Positions 48,653 to 61,340 are shown, counted from the first letter of the stretch. The stretch: 64,000 nt of DNA from Flaveria trinervia (GCA_025506515.1 CM046443.1:19979228-20043227), one strand, 5' to 3'. Translations and numbers: made by a program. Notes: a model not told the origin generated them from the sequence alone.

Positions 48653-51196
48653 TTGAATTTGATTGAATCTGAGATGACTACTCCTTCTAATGATCCTCAC
48701 AATACTGGTTCCTCAACCAAGCCCCCGATGCTGGTTAGGACCGAGTATAACATATGGCAGCGAAGAATGCTTCATCACCTGTCTGTTAACAGTTCAGGTT
48801 GTTGGACATCTGTGGTACACGGACCACATAAGCCTATGGTGAACAATCTGGAAACCAATCAAATGGTTCCGAAGAAGAAGGAACAATACTCTGATGAAGA
48901 TCGGAAACTGTTTGAGATTGATGCTAAAGCCCATGGAATTCTGGCCATGGCACTGCCTAATGAAATCTATTCAGGGCTTATGCATCATGAAACTGCTCAT
49001 GATCTCTAGAATGCCCTGAAGGAACAATTCGGTGGCACAGATGAGGTCTTAGCAAACAACAGAGAAATCATTGCCCAACAATATGAGACATTCTCTCATA
49101 GAAAGGGTGAGACACTGACTCAACAGTTTGAGCGTTTTTCCTGCTTGATCTCTGAGCTGAAAATGGTGAAACAGGAATACACCAATAGCCAGATGAATAA
49201 CAGGTTCCTCAGATCACTGCCTAAGAGATGGGACACATACACTATTGTCCTACGCTCCAGTGCAAATCTGGATAGCCTATCTCTCACCTAACTTCATGGG
49301 AAACTGCTTACATTCAAAAGAGAGATAGAGCAGAAGAGGAAACTGTCCTCATCAGGAAAGCTCACTGATGACTTTGTACCAGGGAATACTGCCTTGGTTG
49401 GTCATGAGTCAGAATATGCTGCATCTGAAAGCAATTATGATGAGCATATTGATTTCTCTTCAAATAGTTCTGATCATGCATTTGTTGGTATTGAGAGTCA
49501 TTCTGGCAGTAATAGTGACAATCTATGCTTCATCATGGATGATTTGAAAGGAATAGCTGATGATGATCTAGAAGAGATGGATATACTGAGCCAAATGGCA
49601 TTGATTAATATCAGATCTCAGAAGTTCTATAAGAGAACTGGCAGGAAATTTCCTGGACTCTCTGGCAAAACCAAAGTTGGTTTTGACAAGAGTAAGTTGA
49701 GGTGTCACAAATGCCAAAGGCTGGGACACTTTGCAAGAGAGTGTAGATCAACTGGATCTAACTCTTCTGCACCCTTTGTGACTTTTCCTAGTACTAGTCC
49801 ACAAAACAGAGGGCAACATCCTGCTGGTTCTGGTCATCATTCACATCCTAGGTCTCCTGCATACTTTGTCCCCCAGGGTCCAATGTCATATCCTTATCCC
49901 TGCTATTATATGCCTCAACCAAATCCTGTTCAAGAACCAATTGCACAACAACCACAAGCATTGCCTGAACCACAACCTTCTCAATCTCATCAACAAACTC
50001 AACCTCAACAACACAGCTTCTTCACTCCAGGAGTTGTTGACTGGAGCAGTTTACCAGATGATTTGTCTAGTCATGAACAACTGTTCATTGGTGCTGGTCA
50101 ACAGGTGGTGACAGTCCCTTTGGAAATCTAGCTCTTATGGCTTTGGATTCTGCTGATACTTCATCCACTAGTGCCTCTACACCAAAGGTATCACAGGTAT
50201 CCTCTGAGGCAAAAGCCAAATTATGTTCTGAAACATGCATAGCAGCATTTGCATCTATTAGAGAAGCAAATGTAGCTTTGATTAACAAGAACATTGAGCT
50301 AGAACAAACAATTTCCAAAAGAAAGCTGAATTTGAGTCTGTGCTTAATGAAAAGAATGATGAGATTTACAAACTTAAATGCCAAATCACAGATTATAAGG
50401 CTAGGGAAGAGGTACTTCTAGAGAAGTACAAAGATCTCAAAGAAACCCTTGCAGTCACCCAAGTAGAGTGTGATCGATGGGTACAATCATGCAAAGGTTT
50501 TGAAATGCTTCTTAGTAAGCAATCTGCTTCCAATGTGAAGTTTGGCATTGGTTACAATCACACTGCTCCACCTACAGATTTTACTCCCAGAGCAAGGTAG
50601 AATCTGATGGTGAGAGCAATAACCAATCCATTTCATCATGTGATCTACTTTCTGATACAGCACCATCAGAAGTAGAAGTCAGCACTAAGCCCTCTCAGAA
50701 CCTATCAGCTGATGTTGATGGTTCCACTGCTGACACTCACATGATCAAAGAGTTGATCAACTCAGGAGTTAATTCTGAAAGTCCTGAAAGGACTGGAGAG
50801 CAAGATTTAACACCTGAAGTTCAAACTCCAACTACTGTCAGTACTGAAAAGAAGAAAACTGTCAGTAGAAAGAGTTTGAAGACTACTAAAGAGGAAGTCA
50901 AGAAAGAAAACAATGCTTTCAAAGCACTGAAGAGCAAGTCTTCAGTTGTTTCATCCTCTTTATTTGATGATCAACATAAGATGAAGAAGAAACCATGTGA
51001 AGTATGTGGTTTGTTCAATCATCTTACAGATGATTGCTGGTACAAAAGAGGATCCAAACTCAAACATAAAGAGGAAATTAAAGAGAAAATGGTTAAAATG
51101 AAAACTGAGTTTGAGACCACATTTGTATCAGCAACATCAAATCCTGTAACCCTTAAGTCCATAAAGAAATCCAAAAGGAAGGGGTTAAATAGGTAA
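48653..51196 (+). pseudogene. Element E gag, broken
   Basis: A start at 48653 or, more likely, 48674 (MTTPSND). One frame covers the capsid-like part to 50131, with a TAG at 49007-49009 (a Trp position) and a TAA near 49290. CCHC knuckle CHKCQRLGHFAREC at 49703-49744, then a His/Pro/Gln-rich tail. After frame changes, a coiled-coil stretch (50137-50600) and a second knuckle, CEVCGLFNHLTDDC, at 50996-51037. Gag forms the particle and binds RNA. The layout matches the D gag, where the second knuckle has become a tandem triplet. Confidence 0.85.
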
Positions 51197-51539
51197 CAGC
51201 TGAGATTGCTCAAAAGAAGAAGGTGTAACATAGGAACTTATCAAACTCCAATGGAAATGTGTCGATGATGAGCGAAAGCTTTATCACAAAATCAGACACA
51301 GCTGGTTATGATGGTTCAACATCTATTGGGAAGAGTTAACCAATTAGATGCTCCTATGTTGAAACCACAGAAAAGGAGGTCCAAGCCAAAGGATTCCTCT
51401 TCTTCACCATCTTCTTCTCTCAGGCTGTTGTTTCCATCAAACCTGTTAGTTTACCATCTGTTGATGAGACCAGGCCCAAAACCAAAAGGTTTGGGTCTCC
51501 AAAACTAACTGATTGTTTATAATTGCAGGGTTCTTCAAC

Positions 51540-52500
51540 ATGCCAAAGTAGCATCTGGTATGTAGAGGGGGGGATCTATGCACATGACTGGGAACAGCTC
51601 TCTTCTTCATGACTACTCTCAAGGAAAGAAGGGGTTGTTTCTTTTGGCAATGATGCTAGGGGTTACATCATTGGCAACGGCTTTGTCTCCAATGGAGAAA
51701 TAAAGTTTGATGATGTTAATCATGTGGAAAATCTCAAGTACAATCTCTTGAGTGTCAGTCAAATGTGTGATAAAGGCCATGTTGCTCTTTTCACCAGTCA
51801 GAACTGTAGGATTCTGTCATCCAAAGTTCTGCATTTGATTGATAAGGTATTGGATGATCACACTCTCCTGAGAGCCAACAGGACAGGAAGAGTGTATGCC
51901 TTAGATCTTTCCAAGAAAATAGATCTCAGAGGCAATCCTTGCCTATTTTCCAAAGCCTCTTCTCAAGAATCTAAACTGTGGCACAGAAGGCTGGGTCATG
52001 TAAATTTCAAAAACATGAATCAGCTAATCCACAATAGTTTAGTTAGAGGCTTACCAATAAGGAGTTCCACTATGATGAAACCTGCACTGCTTGTTTAAAA
52101 GGAAAACAGCACAAAGTCTCATTCCCTCCTATTGAAGAGCCTAAGTCCACTGCCTGCTTGCAATTACTGCATATGGATCTATTTGGTCCTGTGAGAGTAA
52201 TGAGCATGGCAAAGAAGAAATACTGTCTGGTAATTGTGGATGATTACTCCAGATTTGTATGGACTTTCTTTCTACATTCAAAGGATGAGGTTGCTCAGAA
52301 GATTATTCACTTTGTGTTGTATGTTGAGAAGCAGTATTCCCTTCCAGTCAAGTGTATTAGGAGTGACAATGGAACTGAATTCAGAAACCATACACTTGAT
52401 GACTTCTATCTTTCAAAGGGAATCAAAAGGCAGTTTAGCATACCACAGACTCCAGAACAAAATGGAGTAGTGGAGAGGAAGAATAGACCCTAATTGAAGC
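51540..52500 (+). pseudogene. Element E protease and integrase, broken
   Basis: The protease site that should read DSG is EGG here (51565-51573), followed by a frame change and then HMTGN, so the catalytic Asp is gone. GAG-pre-integrase (51724-52098) has KLWHRRLGHVN. A frame change near 52075 precedes the zinc-module CXXC and the integrase core: MDLFGP (about 52175), RSDNGTEF (about 52360), QNGVVERKNR (about 52470). The three catalytic acids survive. The frame is lost again at 52493. Confidence 0.88.
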
Positions 52501-54746
52501 TGCAAGGTCCATGCTGGCTGACTCTGGTTTGCCACTGACCTTTTGCAAAATAGAGTCTTAGTAAATCAGAGGTTGATGAAGACTCCATATGAAGTTCTCC
52601 ATCACTTGGCTCCTCTAATTTCATTTTTCAAAGCATTTTAGTGTCCCTGTTTTATTCTCAACACAAAGGATCAACTCCAAAAATTTGATCCTAAGGTGGA
52701 TGCAGGGTATTTTGTTGGTTATTCATCTACTTGCAAGGCATACAAAGTCTTCAACTGTAGAACAAAGATAGTTGAAGAGACTTTGCATGTGAAGTTTAAT
52801 GAATATCCTATGGACAAGATTCCACAAAACCCTGTGGAGTTGTTTGATTTGGACATACTGCAATATGTTCCTTATCAACCTCCAGCTGTTGAGATCATGT
52901 GGATAAATCATCTTCTGCAGCATGTCTTCCACCTGGTGGTGTTGATGATGATGATGATAATATCAATACTCACCTATTCAAGTTTAGTGACCACCTGCCT
53001 GTGTCTGCTAAATTTGATGTTCCTGTAGCTTCAGCAGTTCCATCCACAACAAATGCTGATGAGATCTCTGATTCCTCTACATCTTTTGAGTTACCATCTA
53101 ATTCTTGGTTTCAAGAGTCTGCATCAACATCTGCTGCTGCTGAAGGTCCTACAAACACTTGCACAGATCTCATTGTTTATCAAGAACTGAAGAATCACCC
53201 AATGTCTCAGATTATTGGTGATATCAATGCTGGTGTTTCAATAAGAAGTCAATTGTCTAACTTCTGCTTCTATGCTCTCTTCATCAGTCAGCTAGAGCTA
53301 AAGAACTACCATGTTGCTTTGAGAGACAATGGATGGGTTGAAGCCATGCAGCTTGAGCTACTTCAGTTCAAGAAACAGAAAGTGTGGGAACTAGTTCCTC
53401 TTCCCCCAGGTAAGTGTGCATTTGGCACTATTGGGTGTGTAGGAATAAAACTGATGAAAATGAGCTTATTGTTAAGAACAAGGCTAGATTGGTTGTACAG
53501 GGGTTTTTAGCCTATGCTGCATTCCACAATCTTAAAGTTTTTCAAATGGATGTCAAAAGTGCATTTCTATATGGTAAAATAAAAGAAGAAGTTTATGTGT
53601 GTCAACCACCAGGTTTTGAGGATAATAAACATCCTGAATGGGTGTATAAACTTGATAAGGCTCTTTATGGGTTGAAACAAGCTCCTAGAGCCTGGTATGA
53701 GACACATTCCACTTTTCTTCTTAGAATAATTTCACTAGAGGCTCCATTGATAAAACTTTGTTTATTAAGAAGGTGGATAAGCATAAGCTACTTGTTCAGA
53801 TTTATGTTGATGATATCATTTTTGCATCCTATGATCCCCAGTTGTGTGATGATTTTACAACATTAATGAAAAAGAGGTTTGAAATGAGTGCAATGGGAGA
53901 ATTACAGTTCTTTCTAGGCTTGCAAATTAAACAAAAGGCTGATGGAACCTTTATTCATTAGTCAAAATATACAAAAGATCTTTTGAATAAGTTTGATTTA
54001 CAAAACTGTAAGCCCTGTTCTACTCCCATGTGCAACACCACACAACTAGATGCTGATCAGAAAGGTAAAGCTGTTGATGAAACACTTTACAGATGTATGA
54101 TTGGGTCCTTGATGTATTTAACAACTTCTAGACCAGATATTATGTTTGCTGCATGTGTTTGTGCTAGATTTCAGGCTGCTCCTAAAGAGTCTCATTTGAT
54201 TGCAGTCAAGAGAATCTTTAGATATTTGCAAGGTACACAATCTCTGGGTTTATGGTATTCCACTGGACACTCTTGCAAATTAGTTGCTTTTTTAGATAGT
54301 GACTATGCAGGGTGCAAGTTAACTAGAAAGTCAACTTCTGGTGGTTGTCAATTCCTAGGCAACTGTTTGATTTCTTGGCAGAGTAAGAAACAAACATCTA
54401 TTGCTACATCAACTGCTGAAGCCGAGTACATTGCTGCTGCAAGTTGCACTTCTCAGGTACTCTGGCTTCAGAACCAACTTCTGGATTATGACATTACAGA
54501 GACTAAGACTCCATTATTAATGGATAGTGCTTCAGCTCTGTGTATGTCAAAAATCCAGTCCAGCACTCTAGGACCAAACATATAGAGATCAGACATCACT
54601 TTATTCGAGATTGTTTTGAAAAAGGTCTGATTGATCCTAAGTTTGTGCCTAGTGTTGATGAGCTTGCAGATATTTTTACTAAGCCTTTGGATAGTTCTAC
54701 TTTCCAAAACCTTGTGTTAAGGCTTGGTATGCTGCAGCTAGAATAA
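52501..54746 (+). pseudogene. Element E integrase tail, RT and RNase H, broken
   Basis: The integrase C-terminal region (52696-53028) and a Ser-rich linker (52899-53250) lead into RT with LELLQFKKQKVWELV. After LVVQGF about 24 codons that normally carry the DE-APVARLEAIR segment are deleted in frame, joining directly to LAYAAFHNLKV. DVKSAFLYGK, LYGLKQAPRAWYE and YVDDIIF (53803-53823) follow, then FFLGLQI. RNase H (53983-54746) has DSDYAGC, EAEYIAAAS and HIEIRHHFIRD; a frame change lies near 54545. It copies element RNA into DNA in the particle. Confidence 0.9.
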
Positions 54747-55430
54747 GTGACAACTACTGATGATTTCAGTATAATTACTGGTGATCATTGGTAACCATGT
54801 CACATATAAGTACTGATGAGTTCTTTCACCTTCAGTAGTTTTTATAACTACTGACGGCTAAATGCCTCACTAGTACTGAAGTACTTTATCTGTTCTAAAC
54901 CACTGATGTAGTTACATCTACTGATGTAGTTACAACTACTGAAATTAGTACAAACAGATAAGTACTGACGTCCTATGAAACACCTGAAAAGCAGATGCAA
55001 AGTTTGATGAGTAAGTGTTGAGGACAGTATGAAACAGCTGAAAGGCTATGAATTGACGAAAACTACTGAAGAGAACTTTCTCTTCAGTTGTTTCTACAAC
55101 TGCTGTTTCATTCTAAACAACTAAGCAAAACCATGTCTTCAGTAGTTTTTATAACTACTGATGACTAACACCAAGTCTTCAGCTGTTTACAACAACTGAT
55201 GACAAAACCACTGTCTTCAGTAGTTTCACAACTACTGATGACAAACACCAAGTCCTCAGTTGTTTCATCATCTGAAGTCAAAACCATGGTCTTCAGTAGT
55301 TTTCTAACTACTGATGCCTAAAACCACGACTTCAGCTGTTTCAACGTCTGAAAGGGTAATACCATGTCAACAGTCGGTTTAAAACTACTGATGACTAACA
55401 CAAAACCCTTCAGTCATTTTCTAACCCCTA
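54747..55430 (+). repeat. Family A/E motif array between pol and the 3' ORF
   Basis: Many copies of TCTTCAGTAGTTT and AACTACTGATGA, often back to back (CAGTAGTT...AACTACTG), and the variant CAGCTGTT...AACAACTG. The same core motifs occur in the LTRs of E and A. Unit spacing is about 60 bp. No ORF. Confidence 0.8.
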
Positions 55431-55433
55431 CCC

Positions 55434-55441
55434 TATAAATA
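55434..55441 (+). promoter_or_regulatory. TATA box of the putative internal promoter of element E
   Basis: CCCTATAAATACA lies just after the array and 60 bp before the ATG of the 3' ORF (55501). A C/T-rich leader with TTCTCTCTCTC follows. Unlike C, B and D, no intron is needed to reach the ATG. Confidence 0.6.
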
Positions 55442-55500
55442 CATGTCCTCTTCTCTAATGTTTCATTAGCCGTTATTTTCTGAGCTTCTCTCTCTCAAAC

Positions 55501-58500
55501 ATGGCGACCATGAGTCTGAAACCACGACATAACTGCGTTGCTTACCTTACCAAGTCGCTTTCTGGAACAAATATGATAATGCCATTGACTTAATGGTGAT
55601 TCCCCATATCGCACAGCCTTTCCTGAATCCGACCATCTACCCTGAATCCCTCAGTCAATTCTGGTCAAATGCTTTTGTTCATACTGATGAGTCTACCGGC
55701 CAAATCTCTATTCGGTCCCTTGTCAACCAGAAACCAGTGGTCGTTACAGCCGACATCATTCGTCAGGCATTACACTTACATGACTCCACCACTGTGACTG
55801 AATACCCAAAGGGCACAATAGATATGTCCTTTATCAATCATGGGTATGAAGGTGATCTTCGGGCTACAACCATTCTGAAGAAACATTTTCATGATGCTGA
55901 GAAATTTATTTTTCACATGGTAAATGTCTGCTTAGCCTCCAAGACATCTTCTTGGGATCAAATGTCATCCCAATGGCAACAGGTATTGTATTCTATTCTA
56001 GAACACCAACCGCTAAATTTTTCTGAAATCGTGTGTCTAGAAATAAAGAACTTGGCTCAGAAACCTGCGGCAAACCGATGGCCATTATATCCCAGGTTTC
56101 TGATGGCCATTATTTTAGATGAATTAAAATCTGATGGCCTTGTTGGCCTTGGAGTCCCTGCACCAGCTGTTTTGGCTGAGGTATACTCCAGGCACAACTC
56201 AGACCTTACTTCAAAGAAGCTGCCCGAATGCTAAAGCCCAAGCACAGGGAACCCACAGCTTCCACCACCAGAACAAAGTCCCCACTAAACCAAAACAAAA
56301 CACCCCAAAACAGCTATTCAGGGAGATGAGTCCCCTGAAGATGCTCCTGTACCACCAAGGCAGGATATACTTGCTAACTTAAACCCCCCAGCAGTATCAG
56401 AGACTCTACCAGCCACAGCCGCTCAGGATTCCTCTCAAAAGGAGCCTGCAGCCACCACAGCAGGGTACCCACACATCTGGGATCTTCCTCACTTGAGGAG
56501 ATTGCCATTGAAGAGCACCATCCTCCCCAGTGCACACTGCTTTTACCCCATCTCCCCATGCAACCGCCCCCCAAAGTCCAACCATAATCATTGCAAACGT
56601 GCTGACTCAGCTGCATGCCTCTCCTCCTCCCCAACAACCACCAACAAAGGGGAGACCACAGATATTGAGGAAGAGGATCACCATGCTTCTGACACCCACA
56701 GCACCGGGGTTTACAAGTTCTATCTCCTGGTGTGGATAGGGAGATTAGAACATCTAGTGAGGCTGCCACCTCTTCTGAATCAGCACATGATCAGAATGAG
56801 GCTGGTAACACAGCTAAGCCCTCACTAGAGGCAACAGCTGATGAAGGACATAGTCCTGAGGCTGGAAGTCCCCAGTTCAGAAAAAGGGGCACATGCTAAA
56901 ACTGGTCTACACCCAGTGCATGTACATCCTGCTACAAGCAGGAGGTCAGGTGATTCAGCATCTGCTGATGATGACCTGGGCTTTTTCTATGACGTTCTAG
57001 CCCACAAAACCATCCTGGAGGCTGAGGTAAGCAGACTACAAGAACTGCTTGCCAAGAAGTCTCAGGATGTAAGTCCATCTGCCCCCACCAACCCACAGAT
57101 GGCACCTTCATTTGAAGGTCCCCCGAACACTTTACCCTCTCACTTCACTGAGCCTCCAGCCTCTGCTTTTGGCACTATCTCTCCGGGACAGAACCCCCTG
57201 AGCAGATGGTTGCTGTATTCCAACAATCCCTACCTCTCATCACTCCCATCATCAATGACATTGTTTATAAATCCATTGATGAGAGGATCTCCTCAAGTCT
57301 ACAACCACTCATTGATGATGCTGTGCACAAGAAACTTTCTGCGGTACAAACCCCTGCCACCAATGCATCCAAAAAGGGGGAGAGTACAACAGTGAAAGAA
57401 AAGAAAGAGAAAAAGAACTGAGGATGGAAGGCACAAGAGAAAACCGGGAGTTGGAAAATGAAAAGGAACAACAACTGATCACTTATAAAAGAAAGAAAAT
57501 TGCTGGTGATCAAACGAATGCTGAAGAAAAATCCTTGGAAGAGCTGGTAAAAGATGCAGATGAAACACACAGTGATCCATGGACAAAATCATTGAGCAAC
57601 TCTTCAAGAAGGCTTTGATACAGCCACACTAGACAGTGAGATCAGGAGGTTGGAAGTAGAGGAAATTCAAAACAGATGGGCTGGGTACAATGTGCTGGAG
57701 AAAGAGAGATTGGAGATCATGATTCGATTCATAGCCAAATACTTAGGAAGATCACTGATGGAGATTCGTTCATGGACCAGAGACAACATTCTGGCTATAG
57801 CCACCAGAATCTGTTTGTCTGAGCAATTTCATAAGGGGATAATCATTGAAGCACTTGATGAGGCTGGGGCTGGAAAAGGTTTGAAATGGCAAGACTCACA
57901 AAAGCCAAACTCACAACCAAAATGCTTGAACAACCTTCCCAATCACCCACTCAAAAACAGCCTACCCCTCAAATCTCCAAACCAATCTCAAAACCCAAAT
58001 CCAAACATCCTCAACCTTCAAAACCAATTCCTTTACCATAAAAACCAACCCAACCATCATCCAGTGATGCACCTAGAAGGAGGAGAAGGGTGCTGAGGAT
58101 AGAAGAAGATGAAGAAGAAGAAGATGAAGAAGAAGAGGATGAAGATGATAGTCTGCCACTCTCTGCTGTTCTAAGGCTACCAGAACCCAGGAGTCAACTC
58201 ATGATCACACCTGACTCACAAAGGGAAACGGTTAGAGTCAAAATAGAAGATGAAGAACAGCAGAAGCAGCACGATGAGCAACTACTGAAGATGGTTGACA
58301 AGGAATTTCCTCAGTCATCATCTATACAAGCCATGAAAGGGCATGCTCAGAGGCTGTACACTCTCAGACACACATTTCAGTATCAAAAGGAGAGAGTGAG
58401 AGTATGGCCAGACCCCAAGGTGAGTTCTAGAATCCACAAAAGATCCATTCCACATAGATACAATGGCCAGGTTAGAAAAACAATAGACTCTACAATCATG

Positions 58501-58866
58501 TTGGCCATTGTAGTCTCACCCTGGGAAATAATCGATGAATTCAAGAAGGCTCATCAATCAAAAATGACCCCTCAAGCCTTACTGGAAAACAAGATGATGA
58601 AAAAGGGGTTATTATATAAGAAGCTTGAAGACATTAAGAAGAATGAGCTCCAGTTACTTCTTGAGGGCACTCATCCTGATGAATTTGTCTATAGGGAGAT
58701 AACTACTGTGGAGTTGAAGAATGGCAGGACTGTAAAGTACTTATCTAAGTACTATGGTCCAGAGTTCTTCTTTGAAGGAGGAGTAGAAGAACTCTCCAAG
58801 GAGGAACAGGTTGTTCTCCTTGAGGCCTATGTTCGAGAGTCGTACAGACTCATCATGGGGAAGTAG
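55501..58866 (+). pseudogene. 3' ORF of element E, broken
   Basis: The likely start is ATGGCGACCATG at 55501. The frame changes once before the conserved N-terminal domain (55593-56234, ending in a TAA at 56232-56234 that is also present in element A). Pro/Ser/Thr-rich pieces follow (56340-57395), then a Lys-rich stretch, a domain at 57424-57900, a Pro/Asn-rich linker, and the C-terminal domain (58090-58866), which opens with an acidic run of Glu/Asp and ends YRLIMGK. Intact length would be about 1,100 residues. No membrane helix or enzyme motif seen. Function unknown; similarity to A is close throughout, to D and C only in layout and short stretches. Confidence 0.75.
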
Positions 58867-59074
58867 ATCTCATGAATGGGATAACAAATCTGTGTCCAGT
58901 TCCCCAAAACAGAGTTCCCATTCATACCTTGCCAAACAGATCTCTGAGATTTCTTCCCAGGCCAGTGCTTATATGGGTCATCTTCTCAACTGATCAAGAA
59001 GGAAAAAGACCAACCATTCTGCCAACAATAAGTGGGACCTCAATAAAGTTAAAGGTTTTGGCTGCATTGGTTCA

Positions 59075-59083
59075 GGGGGAGTT
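59075..59083 (+). promoter_or_regulatory. Polypurine tract of element E
   Basis: CAGGGGGAGTT directly precedes the TGTTGG start of the 3' LTR. It has the GGGGGAG form characteristic of Sirevirus-type elements. Confidence 0.85.
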
Positions 59084-59910
59084 TGTTGGACCAAAAGAAC
59101 CAATGAGCCGATCAGAAAAACCTTTAAGTCCCACAACATCACAACAACTACTGAAGACCACAACAGCTGAAGACAACAGCTGATTACAAAGTCTGAAAAC
59201 ACAAAGTCTGAAGACAATCTGAAGACACAAGTGCTGAAGACAAAGTCTGAAGACACAAGTGCTGAAGACAAAGTCTGAAGACACAAGTGCTGAAGACAAA
59301 GTCTGAAGACACAAGTGCTGAAGACAAGTCTGAAGACACAAGTGCTGAAGACAAAGTCTGAAGACACAAGTGCTGAAGACAAAGTCTGAAGACACAAGTG
59401 CTGAAGACCAAAGTATCAAACGTTGTCACAACAGCTGAAGAGGTCTTCTTCAGTAGTTGTGATGGTTTACCTTTCAGTAGTTTCTTTATTTCAGTATGTG
59501 TAAAACAACTGAAGAGTATGTTCTTCAGTTGTTATTGTTTCAGTAGTTTTATGTTTTTCAGTAGTTGTAGTAACTGATAACACTTAGTATTTTTGTAAGA
59601 AGATGTCAGCTGTTTTGACATCTTCAGTAGTTGTGTTTCAGTTGGAATAATTCTGTTAGATGTCACTATCAAGTGACATCAGCAGACGTCACATCTCTTA
59701 TATAAGAGGTGTCGACCTAATTGTAAGTGTGACATTCCGTTACCACGAAAGCGAATATTGAATGAAATTTATCTGCAGAATTCTCTCTATCTATAACCGT
59801 CTGTGTTCTTACATTGAATATCTTTTTGTTCTTGTGAATTGGCTAATTCATTGTTAGAATTCCGCTGCTATACTCTCTAATCAATCAAACGTAGATCACT
59901 GATCCTAACA
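59084..59910 (+). repeat. 3' LTR of element E
   Basis: Same ends as the 5' LTR. It carries seven copies of the 28-bp unit against five in the 5' LTR, which explains the 52-bp length difference. Otherwise it is about 99% identical. Confidence 0.92.
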
Positions 59911-61340
59911 CAACCTTTTCTCTACCTAATATATCTTCCTCGGATATCGCACTAACATCCTAGGGTGCATGTATTACAAACCATTTACCACCAATGTCCT
60001 TCTTTCTCGTCATGTCATAATTGATGAGAGCAATTATTCGTTAATTAAGCCTAAACTTCCTTCCTCCTCTTGATTCATTATGATGACACCATGCCATCAC
60101 TTATTAACATCTCTAGTACTTTATAAGACCCGATGCAAACTACACCACAACCACCTATGCCACTCCTTCCAGTGACTCAATCTTCATACACCTCTAACCT
60201 ATTTTAATCACTTACACTCAAGCCCTAAAGAATCGTAATTGTCCTACTCACCATAAAAAAATTTGAATTTGATGAATAAAATGATACTACTTATCACTGT
60301 CCACTTTAATGCCAAATCTCCATTTCATACCATGATAAAATCTGTGTAAGGCTAGTAACAACAATTTTTCACGCCCTTGATTATAGAAACAAGATATAAG
60401 TCGGAAGAAAAATTATATCTTTGAATAAACTATTTGATTGAATAACACAAAAACAAGATGAAAAACTAAAATCAAATCCGTAGCATTAAAGCACAAAAAC
60501 ATAAAATTTACTATCTTTATTTAATATGTGAAGCATGTTTTTCTAAAAAGTATTCCCTCGTTTCTATTAGTTATAATCATGATTTTTGTCTTTAGAAACT
60601 TAATTGGTTAAAGAGTAAATTACACTGATCATTCCTGAGTTTTTCTGAAATTTCACTTTTCGTTTCTAGAATTTAAAAATTATAGATTTAGTCCTAAGGT
60701 TTGAAAAAATGCAACACTTTTCGTCCCTAGCCCTAAGGTTAAAATACTTCGTTAAATGAGTGTGAAATTACCCTTCTACCCTTTTTTTAAAAATAGTTTA
60801 TTTAAACAATACTTTAATATACTTAAAAACATAGACCTACCCCACCCTAACCCACCCATCCATATTTCTTATTTCTCTCTGTAACCCCAACAAACCACCA
60901 CCATACGCCTTATAACCACCACCACCACCACCACCACCACCACACCCCATCCGATCGACATCCACCACCACCACCGCATACACCAATAGCTGGTAGCCAC
61001 CACTATCGTACCAACCTTCTCCACCTTTCTTTTTCTTCTTAACCACCGCCATACACTCCATCTCCACCAACACCTCCACTATCACACATGCAACTCCTTG
61101 ATCAAATCCTATAGTCACTTTCGCAAAACCATAACATCCTATTACTTATTATCACTAACAACCTTCTCACCACCCCCAAACCAAACCTTCACCCCAACTG
61201 AATCCTCAAAATTCCCTTCCCTTGTTTATACCAAAATGCTACCGGAGTGTACCTCTTGCACCAGTTAGCTCTGTGTATGTATGATACCAATAAGAAGCTA
61301 AAAAGTCCAAATGTTCTTGTTGTTTTATAGTTTTATAGAG
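59911..61340. other. Right flank of element E: repeat-rich intergenic sequence
   Basis: Near 59970-60075 a plus-strand frame resembles the Copia integrase-RT linker pattern (YKPFTTNVLLSRHVIIDES), suggesting an old Copia fragment. A block at 60610-60780 with TTTCGTCCC-type phrases looks like a dispersed non-coding repeat. A (CCA)n run lies at 60918-60945. No host gene is supported. Confidence 0.4.

Larger units (their letters stand above)
47675..59910 (+). mobile_element. Element E: complete two-LTR Sirevirus-like Copia element
   Basis: LTRs at 47675-48449 and 59084-59910, PBS at 48452, gag, protease, integrase, RT, RNase H, spacer with array and internal TATA, 3' ORF, polypurine tract; 12.2 kb in total. 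Outside the array the LTRs differ by only about six substitutions and a few indels (by eye). gag, pol and the 3' ORF carry many frame changes and stops, so the element is non-autonomous as written. The flanks read CACCT (47670-47674) and CAACC (59911-59915), not a clean 5-bp duplication. Confidence 0.92.

Noticed and set aside
58978..59429. Minus-strand ORFs with Cys-Leu-Gln repeats in the E LTRs (also 47625-47969)
   Set aside because: They are translations of the 28-bp LTR array on the antisense strand.
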